From Nonomuraea aridisoli (lineage in GTDB: Bacteria > Actinomycetota > Actinomycetes > Streptosporangiales > Streptosporangiaceae), in contig NZ_POUD01000030.1 of NCBI RefSeq assembly GCF_003236395.1, positions 1 through 49,933 of the forward strand: a stretch of 49,933 nucleotides of DNA. Reading direction: 5' to 3'. Position 1 is the stretch's first letter, and every line of letters starts with the position of its first letter. Below, one piece after another: positions 41,426-49,313 of this stretch. Under the pieces are notes generated by a model. The model saw only the letters and a program-made list of their open reading frames with translations, ran no database searches and was not told the origin of the DNA. Both the position numbers and the translations under genes were made by a program.

Positions 41426-42433
41426 TCAGCCGGTCAGGCTGATGCCGAACTCGTTCAGCTGCTCTTTGTACGTGGCCGTGTCGGTCTGCAGCGCCTTGAG
41501 GACCTCGTCGGGGGAGACCTCCATCGGGGTGAGCGAGTTCTGCTCGTTGAACTGCTTGTACTCCGGCGTCGCGAACGTCTTCTTGGCCGCATCCAGCAGA
41601 CGCGTCTTGACGTTCTCCGGCGTGCCCTTGGGCGCGGTCAGGAACCGGTACTGCGTCACCTCGACCTCGTAGCCCTGCTCCTTGGCCGTCTTGACGTCCG
41701 GCAGGTACGGGATGCGCTCGGCGGAGAAGACGGCGAGCGGGACGAGCTTGCCGGCCTTGATGTTCTCGATGCCCTCGCCGATCTGCATGGTCGAGACGTC
41801 GACCTGGTTGCCGAGCAGCGCGGTCAGCGCCGGGGCGCCGCCGTCGAAGGGCACCGCCGTGGACTCGATCCCGGCGCTCTTGAACGTCAGGGCCGAGGCG
41901 AGCTGGGCGCCGGTGCCGACGCCGGTGGTGCCGTACCGGATGGTCTTGCCGGACTTCTTCAGGTCGTCGATCGACTTGTAGCCGGACTGGGCGCTGGTGG
42001 CCATCACGTAGTCGTCACGCGAGATGCCGGTGATGACGTCGAAGTCCTCGATCTTCGTGGCCTCCTCGGGCGTGACCGTGAGAGGCGTGATGGTGAAGAG
42101 CGAGGCGTTCTGCACCGCGATCTTGTAGCCGTCGGGCTTGGCGGCCTGCAGCTCCTTGGCGTTGAGCGCGCCGTTGGCGCCCGGCTTGTTGATGACCGGG
42201 GTGGAGACGCCGAGCTCCTTGCCGATGCCCTGGGCCAGCGCCCGGGTGATCAGGTCGGTGGAGCCGCCGGCGGACGCGCCCACGCTGAACTCGATGTTGC
42301 CCGTCGGGTATTCGCCGTCGCCGCCGCCGGAGGAGGTCGTCTTGACACCACCGCACGCGGTCAGCGTGATCGCGGCGGTGGCGCCGAGCACGCCCATGAG
42401 GACGCGGCGGGGGATGGTCCGGGATCTCGGCAT
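41426..42433 (-). CDS. tctC: Tripartite tricarboxylate transporter substrate-binding lipoprotein TctC
   Basis: 335 residues. ATG 42433 with AAGGAG 8 nt upstream. Signal with an RR-containing n-region and lipobox LTAC (Cys27). The binding fold has the family pattern: IEFSVGASAGGSTDLITRAL (the A-x-G-G-x-x-D substrate loop), INKPGANGALNAKELQAAKP, IRYGTTGVGTGAQLASALTF and VPFDGGAPALTALLGNQVDV. It captures a carboxylic acid outside the membrane. First gene of the leftward run. The divergent lysR and the operators between them suggest induction by the transported sugar diacid. Confidence 0.92.
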   Translation of the reverse strand: MPRSRTIPRRVLMGVLGATAAITLTACGGVKTTSSGGGDGEYPTGNIEFSVGASAGGSTDLITRALAQGIGKELGVSTPVINKPGANGALNAKELQAAKPDGYKIAVQNASLFTITPLTVTPEEATKIEDFDVITGISRDDYVMATSAQSGYKSIDDLKKSGKTIRYGTTGVGTGAQLASALTFKSAGIESTAVPFDGGAPALTALLGNQVDVSTMQIGEGIENIKAGKLVPLAVFSAERIPYLPDVKTAKEQGYEVEVTQYRFLTAPKGTPENVKTRLLDAAKKTFATPEYKQFNEQNSLTPMEVSPDEVLKALQTDTATYKEQLNEFGISLTG

Positions 42434-42545
42434 GGGACTAACTCCTTCGTGCGGTGGCTGGCGCCGCCCGTGTCTGTCATGGAGCGGACAGCCGTCATGG
42501 AGCAGGCAGGGGGTCGCGTCAGGTTACGGCAAGGTTTCCGCTCTG

Positions 42546-42561
42546 TAGTCTCCGGAGACTA
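42546..42561. promoter_or_regulatory. Perfect 16-bp palindrome in the tctC-lysR intergenic region
   Basis: TAGTCTCCGGAGACTA reads the same on both strands. It lies 112 nt before tctC and 61 nt before lysR, a suitable place for an operator of the transport operon. It occurs nowhere else in the window that I can find, and it differs from the GTATC-N4-GATAC sites. Confidence 0.55.
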
Positions 42562-42596
42562 GGTACCAGGCTCGATGCCTGTCCAGGCTCATTTCG

Positions 42597-42610
42597 GTAT
42601 CGAGTGATAC
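42597..42610. promoter_or_regulatory. LysR-type operator GTATC-N4-GATAC, site 1
   Basis: GTATCGAGTGATAC within CGGTATCGAGTGATACAG, ending 12 nt before the lysR ATG. The flanking bases CG and AG also match site 2 at 43557. The T-N-rich interrupted dyad is the format of LysR boxes. Bound here, LysR would control its own gene and perhaps tctC. Confidence 0.72.
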
Positions 42611-42622
42611 AGTCTGCGCATC

Positions 42623-43546
42623 ATGCTAACGCTTGACCAAATCAGGGCGTTCGTGGCTGTGGCCGAGGAACTGCACTTCGGCCGCGCGGCCGCCCGTCTG
42701 CGCATGACGCAGCCTCCCCTCAGCCGCCACATCCAGAAGCTGGAACGTGTCGTCGGCGTGACCCTTCTGGAACGCGACAACCGGCGGGTGATCCTCACCG
42801 ACGCCGGGCGCGGCTTCCTGGAGGACGCGCGCCGCATGCTCTCGCTCGTGGACACCGCCGGCGACCGGGCCCGCCGCATCGCCAGCGGCGCCGCCGGCAC
42901 CGTACGGCTCGGGTTCACCGCCGTCTCGGCCATCAGCATGCTCGGCACGCTGCTCAAGCGGCTGTCGGAGGAGCTGCCCGAGATCGACGTCCTGCTGCAC
43001 GAACGGGTGACCGCCGGACAGGTGGACGGCCTGCTGCGCGGCGAGCTCGACCTCGGCCTGGCCCGGCCGCCGTTCGACATCGCCACCCTCGACTCCCGCG
43101 TGGTCTTCCGCGAGGCGCTGTGCGCCGTGGTGCCCGAGGGCCACCCGCTGGCCGGGCTCGGCCGGCCGCTCGCGCCCGACGACTTCGACGGCCTGCCGGT
43201 GATCAGCTACAACCCCGTCCAGTCGCGGTACTTCCACGAGCTGACCGTCCGGTTCCTCACCAACGCCCACCCGCGCATCGAGCAGCAGGTGCACCAGATC
43301 CTCACCGCCGTGCTGCTGGTGGCCGCCGGGCGCGGCGTGGCGCTGGTGCCCGCGAGCGCCCGCTCGCTGGGCGTCCGGCACGTCGCCTACTGTGACCTCG
43401 TACGCGGCGGCGGCGACCCCCTCGACCAGGGCGGCGGCGTCGCCAACGAGCCGGTCGAGTTGCACGTCATCTGGGACCGCGGGTCCACCAATCCCGCGCT
43501 CGCGCGCGTGCTGGAGCTCCTGCCGGATCTGGAGTCCCCGTCATGA
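42623..43546 (+). CDS. LysR-family regulator of the hexarate genes
   Basis: 307 residues, normal for the family. The N-terminal HTH (3-62) is textbook: LTLDQIRAFVAVAEELHFGR, AAARLRMTQPPLSRHIQKLE, RVVGVTLLERDNRRVILTDA. The two-lobe effector domain (about 90-300) has RLGFTAVSAISMLGTLLKRL and LGLARPPF. It sits between the leftward tct run and the rightward kdgD-gudD operon, with an identical type of operator dyad in front of itself and of kdgD; it most likely activates both when a glucarate-type diacid is present. Confidence 0.92.
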   Translation: MLTLDQIRAFVAVAEELHFGRAAARLRMTQPPLSRHIQKLERVVGVTLLERDNRRVILTDAGRGFLEDARRMLSLVDTAGDRARRIASGAAGTVRLGFTAVSAISMLGTLLKRLSEELPEIDVLLHERVTAGQVDGLLRGELDLGLARPPFDIATLDSRVVFREALCAVVPEGHPLAGLGRPLAPDDFDGLPVISYNPVQSRYFHELTVRFLTNAHPRIEQQVHQILTAVLLVAAGRGVALVPASARSLGVRHVAYCDLVRGGGDPLDQGGGVANEPVELHVIWDRGSTNPALARVLELLPDLESPS

Positions 43547-43556
43547 TGCCCTGTCG

Positions 43557-43570
43557 GTATCACCGGATAC
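43557..43570. promoter_or_regulatory. LysR-type operator GTATC-N4-GATAC, site 2 (kdgD promoter)
   Basis: GTATCACCGGATAC within CGGTATCACCGGATACAG. It ends 10 nt upstream of the predicted -35, where LysR activators typically bind (centre about -57). Only the four central bases differ from site 1. Confidence 0.72.
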
Positions 43571-43580
43571 AGAATCGCAC

Positions 43581-43610
43581 TTGGACAGGAATCACTCCTT
43601 CTCCTTAGCC
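43581..43610 (+). promoter_or_regulatory. Promoter of kdgD-gudD
   Basis: TTGGAC (43581-43586) and TTAGCC (43605-43610) with an 18-nt spacer. The -10 is weak, as expected for an activator-dependent promoter. Confidence 0.5.
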
Positions 43611-43680
43611 TGACGGGCGACAGACCAGACCGGCCTCGTGGAGCCTCCCACGGCCGCACGTCGAACGAGGAGCGACCGTC

Positions 43681-44595
43681 ATGCCCGAATACTCCCCACA
43701 GGAGCTCGCCACGCAGCTCAAGAGCGGCCTGCTGTCCTTCCCCGTCACCCACTTCACCCAGGACCTGGAGTTCGACGAGGCCGGCTACCGCGAGCACCTG
43801 TCCTGGCTGAGCGGGTACCCGGTGGCGGGGCTGTTCGCCGCGGGAGGCACGGGCGAGGGCTTCTCGCTGACCCCGGAGGAGATCGACCGGGTCGTGCGCG
43901 CGGCGGTGGACGAGGTCGGCGGCCGGGTGCCGGTCGTGGCGCCGGCCACCGGAGGCACCGCCAACGCGGTCGCGCAGGCCAAGGCCGCGGAGGCCGCCGG
44001 CGCCGACGGCCTGCTCCTCATGCCGCCCTACCTGACCGAGGCCGGCCAGGAGGGCCTGGTCGAGCACGTCTCCGCGGTCTGCGCCGCCACCGGGCTCGGC
44101 GTCGTCGTCTACAGCAGGGCCAACGCGGTCCTGACCGACCGCTCCGTCGAGGCCCTGGTCGAGCGGAACCCCACGCTCGTCGGGTTCAAGGACGGCGTCG
44201 GCAACATCGAGAACCTCACCCGCATCTACGCCGCCGTCGGCGACCGCCTGGCCTACATCGGCGGCCTGCCCACCGCCGAGACCTTCGCCCTGCCGCTGCT
44301 GCAGCTCGGCATGAGCACCTACTCCTCGGCCATCTTCAACTTCGTGCCGCAGTACGCGCTCGACTTCTACGCCGACGTGCGCGCCCAGGACCGCGACGCG
44401 GTCTACCGGCGCATCAAGGAGTTCGTGGTGCCCTACCTGGACATCCGCGACCGGACGAAGGGGTACGCCGTCTCCATCATCAAGGCGGGCCTGACCGCCG
44501 TCGGGCGCCCGGCCGGCCCGGTGCGGCCGCCGCTGTCGAACCTCACCGAGGACGAGCTCGCCGAGCTGACCGCCCTCGTCGACAAGATCAGCTAG
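43681..44595 (+). CDS. kdgD: 5-dehydro-4-deoxyglucarate dehydratase
   Basis: 304 residues. DHDPS/NAL-type aldolase fold: [13 protein letters not shown] (55-67) binds the keto-acid carboxylate, Tyr144 (VVYSRAN) is the catalytic Tyr and Lys170 ([10 protein letters not shown]) forms the Schiff base. [20 protein letters not shown] and the Y-S-R-x-N version of the Tyr motif set KdgD apart from DapA. It dehydrates and decarboxylates 5-dehydro-4-deoxyglucarate to 2-oxoglutarate semialdehyde. It takes the product of the glucarate and galactarate dehydratases in this window. Start ATG 43681 after GAGGAG. Operon with gudD. Confidence 0.93.
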   Translation: MPEYSPQELATQLKSGLLSFPVTHFTQDLEFDEAGYREHLSWLSGYPVAGLFAAGGTGEGFSLTPEEIDRVVRAAVDEVGGRVPVVAPATGGTANAVAQAKAAEAAGADGLLLMPPYLTEAGQEGLVEHVSAVCAATGLGVVVYSRANAVLTDRSVEALVERNPTLVGFKDGVGNIENLTRIYAAVGDRLAYIGGLPTAETFALPLLQLGMSTYSSAIFNFVPQYALDFYADVRAQDRDAVYRRIKEFVVPYLDIRDRTKGYAVSIIKAGLTAVGRPAGPVRPPLSNLTEDELAELTALVDKIS

Positions 44596-44603
44596 GAGCC
44601 GTG

Positions 44604-45926
44604 GTGTCTCCCACGATCGAGCGTGTCGACGTCGTCCCCGTCGCGGGGCACGACAGCATGCTGCTCAACCTCAGCGGCGCGCACGCGCCGTTCTTCACCC
44701 GCAACGTCGTCATCACCACCGACTCCGACGGCCGCACCGGCCTCGGCGAGGTGCCCGGCGGCGAGGCGATCCGCCGGACGGTCGAGGAGGCGGCCGAGCT
44801 GCTGGTCGGCCGGCCGGTGGCCCGCTACCGCAGCCTGCTGCGCGAGGTCGCCGAGCGGTACGCCGCCCGCGACGCCGGCGGGCGCGGCCGGCAGACGTTC
44901 GACCTGCGCACGACCGTGCACGCCGTCACCGGTCTCGAATCCACCCTGCTCGACCTGCACGGCCAGTACCTCGGCATGCCGGTGGCCGAGCTGCTCGGCG
45001 AGGGCCGGCAGCGCGACCGCGTGCCCATGCTCGGCTACCTCTTCTATGTCGGCGACCCGGGCAGGACCGACCTGCCGTACGTCGTGGACGACGGGGGCGA
45101 CGACCGCTGGTCGCGGCTGCGCCGCGAGGAGGCGCTCACCCCCGACGCCGTGGTCGCGCTGGCCGAGGCCGCCCAGGAGCGCTACGGCTTCACCGACTTC
45201 AAGCTCAAGGGCGGCGTGCTGGCCGGCGAGGAGGAGGTCGAGGCGGTCAGGGCGCTGGCGGCCCGCTTCCCCGAGGCCCGCATCACGCTCGACCCCAACG
45301 GCGGCTGGCTGCTCGCCGACGCGATCCGGCTCTGCCGCGATCTCGGCGGCGTGCTGGCCTACGCCGAGGACCCGTGCGGCGCTGAGGGCCGGTTCTCCGG
45401 GCGGGAGACGATGGCCGAGTTCCGCCGCGCCACCGGGCTGCCGACCGCGACCAACATGATCGCGACCGACTGGCGGGAGATGGCGCACGCCGTACGCTCC
45501 AACGCCGTCGACATCCCGCTGGCCGACCCGCATTTCTGGACGATGGCCGGGTCGGTGCGCGTCGCCCAGCTCTGCCACGACTTCGGGCTGACGTGGGGCT
45601 CGCACTCCAACAACCACTTCGACATCTCGCTGGCGATGTTCACCCACGTCGGGGCCGCGGCCCCCGGTGAGATCACGGCGCTCGACACGCACTGGATCTG
45701 GCAGGACGGCCAGGCGCTCACCACCAGGCCGTTCCAGATCGCCGACGGCGCGATCGACGTGCCCGACACGCCCGGCCTGGGCGTCGAGCTCGACCGGGAC
45801 GCGCTGGCGGCGGCCCACGAGCTGTACCTCGCCCACGGGCTCGGCGCCCGCGACGACGCCGTGGCCATGCGGTTCCTCATCGAGGGCTGGGTGTTCGACC
45901 CGAAACGGCCCTGCCTCGTGCGCTAG
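44604..45926 (+). CDS. gudD: Glucarate dehydratase
   Basis: 440 residues from GTG 44604, 5 nt after AGGAG; GTG 44601 is adjacent. The whole chain follows E. coli Gud[17 protein letters not shown]200 and K202 (FKLKGGV), D230 and N232 (LDPNGGW), E255 in [21 protein letters not shown]284 ([12 protein letters not shown]), D308 (LADPHFW), H334 in [20 protein letters not shown]. It converts D-glucarate (and L-idarate) to 5-dehydro-4-deoxyglucarate, the substrate of KdgD encoded just upstream. Overall the best-identified enzyme of the pathway. Confidence 0.95.
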   Translation: MSPTIERVDVVPVAGHDSMLLNLSGAHAPFFTRNVVITTDSDGRTGLGEVPGGEAIRRTVEEAAELLVGRPVARYRSLLREVAERYAARDAGGRGRQTFDLRTTVHAVTGLESTLLDLHGQYLGMPVAELLGEGRQRDRVPMLGYLFYVGDPGRTDLPYVVDDGGDDRWSRLRREEALTPDAVVALAEAAQERYGFTDFKLKGGVLAGEEEVEAVRALAARFPEARITLDPNGGWLLADAIRLCRDLGGVLAYAEDPCGAEGRFSGRETMAEFRRATGLPTATNMIATDWREMAHAVRSNAVDIPLADPHFWTMAGSVRVAQLCHDFGLTWGSHSNNHFDISLAMFTHVGAAAPGEITALDTHWIWQDGQALTTRPFQIADGAIDVPDTPGLGVELDRDALAAAHELYLAHGLGARDDAVAMRFLIEGWVFDPKRPCLVR

Positions 45927-45929
45927 TCA

Positions 45930-45979
45930 GAACCCTTCAGAACCCTTCAGAACTCTTCAGAACGCCTCAGAACAGCGTC
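45930..45979. repeat. Tandem 10-bp repeat (TTCAGAACNN) at a gene 3' end
   Basis: Five consecutive TCAGAAC units with 10-bp spacing, the first two exact (TCAGAACCCT), the next three with changes in the last three bases. The last unit overlaps the stop codon TGA (45967-45969) of the leftward DUF72 gene, so the gene end appears to have been copied outward into the gap between two convergent genes. Confidence 0.85.
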
Positions 45980-46824
45980 AGCGGCGGCTCGTCCGCGGCG
46001 ACCGGCTCGGGGAGCGGGGCCAGCTCCGGCAGGCGGGCCCGCACCTCGTCGTGGAAGCGGCGGGCGAGCGCCAGGGCGTCGGCGTTGTCGGGCGTGTGCA
46101 CGAACACGGTCGGGGAGCGGCCCTCGCGCAGCCACTCCGCGACCGTGTCCACCCATGGCCGCCAGCCCTCCACCGTGCGCTCCTCGGCGTCGCGCCCCAG
46201 GTAGCGGACGATCGGATGGCCGGTCAGCGCCCGCGTACGCCGCGGCACCCGCGGCTTCTTCGTCCACGCGTCGCGCTCGGCGTCGCTGGTCGGCGGGCTG
46301 CGGAACAACACGGTCGTGTCGAACGGCACCCACTCCGCGCCCGCCCCGGTCAGGACGCGTTCGAGCAGGCGCTCGGCGCGCTCCTCGGCGAAGAACGCCG
46401 GGTGGCGCACCTCGACGGCGTAGCGGTGGCCGCGCGGCAGCCGGCGCAGGAACATCGCCAGCGCGCCGACGTCGGCGGGGGAGAACGAGGCCGGCAGCTG
46501 CACCCACAGGGCGTGGTTGCGCGGCCCCAGCGGCTCCATCGCGTCGAGGAAGGCCCGCAGCTCCTCCTCCGCCCCGGTGAGGCGGTGCTCGTGGGTGATC
46601 GGCTTGGGCAGCTTGACCACGAACCGGAAGTCGTCGGGAGTCTGCCGGGCCCACGACTCGACCGTCTCGCGCGACGGGGTCGCGTAGAACGTCGTGTTGC
46701 CCTCCACCGCGTCGCACCAGGAGGCGTAGGCGCGCAGGCGGTCGCCGGGAGGGAGCCGGTCGGGCAGGAAGCGCCCCTGCCAGCGCGCGTGCGTCCACAT
46801 CGCGCATCCCACATGAAGCCGCAT
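45967..46824 (-). CDS. DUF72 (YecE-like) protein
   Basis: 285 residues. DUF72 barrel: HVGCAMWTHARWQGRFLP at the start, CDAVEGNTTFYATPS (the conserved E-x-N-x-T-F-Y strip), FRFVVKLPKPITHEHRL, LWVQLPASFSP and YAVEVRHPAFF. C-terminal lobe with VRYLGR. The family is a TIM-barrel of unknown biochemical role, suggested to relate to xylose-isomerase-like or nuclease-like folds. A second member starts at 49314. Its stop codon lies in a tandem repeat. Confidence 0.9.
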   Translation of the reverse strand: MRLHVGCAMWTHARWQGRFLPDRLPPGDRLRAYASWCDAVEGNTTFYATPSRETVESWARQTPDDFRFVVKLPKPITHEHRLTGAEEELRAFLDAMEPLGPRNHALWVQLPASFSPADVGALAMFLRRLPRGHRYAVEVRHPAFFAEERAERLLERVLTGAGAEWVPFDTTVLFRSPPTSDAERDAWTKKPRVPRRTRALTGHPIVRYLGRDAEERTVEGWRPWVDTVAEWLREGRSPTVFVHTPDNADALALARRFHDEVRARLPELAPLPEPVAADEPPLTLF

Positions 46825-46913
46825 GGCGCAAGACGCTACCGAAGCCCGCGCCCCCTCGGCATCCCGGCAGGGCGGCGCGACCGGAGCCGGTCCGGGCCAC
46901 GTAGGCTTGCCCC

Positions 46914-47771
46914 ATGGGCATGGTCGGGACGGTCGGGCTGGTGCTGCATCCTCGCCGCGACTCCAAGAAGGCGATCGACACCATCCTGCGCTGGGCGGCG
47001 GAGAAGGGCGTCACCGTTCTCGGGCTGCACGAGGAGGTCGACCGCATCGACTGCTCGGCGGTGGCGGTCGACGCCGTGACGCTCGTCGAGCGGGCCGACC
47101 TGCTGGTCGGGCTCGGCGGCGACGGCACGATGCTGCGCACGATGCGGCTGCTGGCCGGGCGGCCGACGCCGATCCTCGGGGTCAACCTGGGGCGGCTCGG
47201 GTTCCTTGCCGAGATCGACGTGGACGAGCTGGAGCAGACGCTGTCGGCCATCGACGCGCACGCCTACACCATCGAGCCGCGGATGGCGATCCGCGCTGAG
47301 GTCGCGGGGGCGGAGGTGACGGCGTTCAACGACATCGCGCTCGTGCGCACCCCGGGGGAGGGGCTGGCCGGGGTGATGGTCACGCCGTCGGGGAGCCCGT
47401 TCGTCCGGTACGCCTCCGACGCCGTGATCGTGGCGACCTCCACCGGTTCCACGGCCTACAGCTTCTCCGCCGGCGGGCCGCTCGTCTCGCCCCGCGTGGA
47501 GGCCGTGCTCGTGGTGGCCGCCGCCGCGCACTCGGCGTTCAACCGGGCGCTGGTGCTGCCGGCCGACGAGGAGGTCACCCTCCAGGTGCTGCCGACGAGC
47601 GGGCGGCTGGCGGTGGAGGTCGACGGCACCGTCGTCGGCCACCTGTCGCCGGGCGACTCCATCACGGTGGCCGCCTGGCCGGCGGCGGCCAAGGTCGTCC
47701 GCCTCGGCACCACCTTCTACGAACGCGCCCGCCGCAAGCTCCGCGTCGACGGCGGCCTCGACCCCTGCTGA
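46914..47771 (+). CDS. nadK: NAD kinase
   Basis: 285 residues from ATG 46914 (ATG 46920 also possible). Motifs: GGDGTMLR (68-75) with catalytic Asp70, NLGRLGFLAEID (91-102), FNDIALVRTPGEG (138-150) and STGSTAYSFSAGGPLV (176-191), which together are diagnostic. It phosphorylates NAD with ATP or polyphosphate to make NADP. In most actinobacteria nadK lies next to recN and a TlyA-like gene; here it does not, so this may be a second copy. Only 4 nt separate its stop from that of the YibE/F gene on the other strand. Confidence 0.93.
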   Translation: MGMVGTVGLVLHPRRDSKKAIDTILRWAAEKGVTVLGLHEEVDRIDCSAVAVDAVTLVERADLLVGLGGDGTMLRTMRLLAGRPTPILGVNLGRLGFLAEIDVDELEQTLSAIDAHAYTIEPRMAIRAEVAGAEVTAFNDIALVRTPGEGLAGVMVTPSGSPFVRYASDAVIVATSTGSTAYSFSAGGPLVSPRVEAVLVVAAAAHSAFNRALVLPADEEVTLQVLPTSGRLAVEVDGTVVGHLSPGDSITVAAWPAAAKVVRLGTTFYERARRKLRVDGGLDPC

Positions 47772-47775
47772 CGCC

Positions 47776-49242
47776 CTAACCGCCCGGACGCCTCCGGTGC
47801 CGCGCGGGCCGCTCCGCCTCGGCGCCGGGCTGCTGCTGCGGCGTGAAGAAACTCCCTGCCCCGGCCGGCGCCGCGCCGTCGTGGGCCGGCCGCGGACCGG
47901 CGTCCCTCGGGGCGGCCCTGCGCGGGGCGACGCCGCCGTCGTGGCGCTGCGGGGAGAAGAAGTCCTCGTCGTCGGGGAGCGGGGCGAAGAAGTCGTCGTC
48001 GTGCGGCGGTTCCTCGCGCCGCCGGGAGCGCCTGGCGTCGCTCGGCCTCCGGGGCGGCGGGCCGTCGTCCTGCCCGGCGGGCGGCTCCGACCGGCGGGTG
48101 GCGGTCAGGGCGGCCAGCGCCGTGGTGATCGGCACCGCCGCGATCAGCCCCAGCGTGCCGACCACGCTTCGGACGATCTCCTGCGCGATCACCGGCGTCG
48201 CCATCACCTCGCCGAGCGGCTGCTCCCCGATGCTGAACAGCAGCAGCAGCGGCAGCGACGCCCCCGCGTACGCCAGGATGATCGTGTTGATCACCGAGGC
48301 GATGTGCGCCCGCCCGATGCGCGCGGCGGCCCGGTAGAGGCGGGCGAAACCGTACGACGGGTTGGCGTGCGCCAGCTCGGCCACCGTCACCGCCTGCGTG
48401 ACCGTCACGTCGTCGAGCACCCCGAGCGCGCCGATGATGATGCTGGCCAGCAGCAGACCCTGCGTGTCGATCGGCAGGCTCATGTCCAGCGCCAGCGCGC
48501 TGTCGTCGGTGACCCCGTTGAGCCTGGCGAACCCCAGCGCGCCGTACGACAGCAGCCCGGTCAGCGTCAGGCTGGACAGCGTGCCGAGCACGGCCACCGA
48601 CGTGGTCGGGGAGAAGCCGTGCGTGAGGTAGAGCACGGCCAGCATGATCGCCGCCGCCCCGACGATGGCGACCAGCATGGGCGGCCGCCCCTCCAGGATG
48701 CCGGGGATGACGAACGTCAGCAGCAGCACGAACGTCACCGCCAGCCCCACCAGCGCCGTGACCCCCCGCCACCGGCCGAACGCGATCACCGCCAGCGCGA
48801 ACGCCGCCCCGAACACCCACAGCGGCACCGCCCGGTCGTGGTCGGAGATCTGGTACGCCCCGTCGGCGTCGCGCAGCAGGATCACGTCGTCGCCCGCGGC
48901 GAAGTGTTGCGCCCCGGGCCCGCTGGGCAGCCGCAGCCGGACGTCCTGGCCCGTCTCGGGGCCCTCGGTGACCGTGACGGTCGCGTCGCCGCAGGTGGCC
49001 GGGTCGGGCCGGAGCGATCCGTCGGGGACGGCAGGGCAGTCCTTCAGGGCGACGGCGGTGATCGTGCCGGTGAGCCGCTCGACGCCGGACTGCGGCGCGG
49101 CCTCCCGCGCCCCGCCCTCGGGCCACAACCACAGCAGCGCGGCCAGCGTGATGACCGCCAGCGGCACGAGGACGGCCAGACCGGCCACCATCGTGCGCCG
49201 CGACATGGGCACGGCGGTGCCGTGCGCGTGATTGGCGCCCAT
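47776..49242 (-). CDS. YibE/F family membrane protein with acidic C-terminal tail
   Basis: 488 residues from ATG 49242, with GAGGAGG about 10 nt upstream. N-terminal anchor (20-46: MVAGLAVLVPLAVITLAALL), exported domain to about 135 (an OB-like part with VTVTEGPETGQDVRLRLP), then about seven helices: FGAAFALAVIAFGRWRGVTA, LVGLAVTFVLLLTFVIPGIL, ASIIIGALGVLDDVTVTQAV (a family hallmark) and VINTIILAYAGASLPLLLLF. The last 100 residues are low-complexity with DDDFFAPLPDDEDFFSPQ repeats, likely cytosolic and disordered. Function of YibE/F is unknown; transport is suspected. Confidence 0.88.
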   Translation of the reverse strand: MGANHAHGTAVPMSRRTMVAGLAVLVPLAVITLAALLWLWPEGGAREAAPQSGVERLTGTITAVALKDCPAVPDGSLRPDPATCGDATVTVTEGPETGQDVRLRLPSGPGAQHFAAGDDVILLRDADGAYQISDHDRAVPLWVFGAAFALAVIAFGRWRGVTALVGLAVTFVLLLTFVIPGILEGRPPMLVAIVGAAAIMLAVLYLTHGFSPTTSVAVLGTLSSLTLTGLLSYGALGFARLNGVTDDSALALDMSLPIDTQGLLLASIIIGALGVLDDVTVTQAVTVAELAHANPSYGFARLYRAAARIGRAHIASVINTIILAYAGASLPLLLLFSIGEQPLGEVMATPVIAQEIVRSVVGTLGLIAAVPITTALAALTATRRSEPPAGQDDGPPPRRPSDARRSRRREEPPHDDDFFAPLPDDEDFFSPQRHDGGVAPRRAAPRDAGPRPAHDGAAPAGAGSFFTPQQQPGAEAERPARHRRRPGG

Positions 49243-49313
49243 CGCGTGAAACGTCCTCCTCGGTGACGGACAGGACAGTACTGCACCCCGGCGCACGGGG
49301 CAGGTGCAATGGC

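Noticed and set aside
39337..42433. Citrate transport as the role of TctABC
   Set aside because: No citrate genes or two-component TctDE regulator nearby; neighbours are hexarate enzymes.
43638..44600. A possible fusion extending GudD upstream through kdgD
   Set aside because: The extension is a shadow frame of kdgD; AGGAG before 44604 fixes the gudD start.
45930..45979. CRISPR-like array
   Set aside because: 10-bp units without unique spacers; a simple tandem repeat. No cas genes are present.
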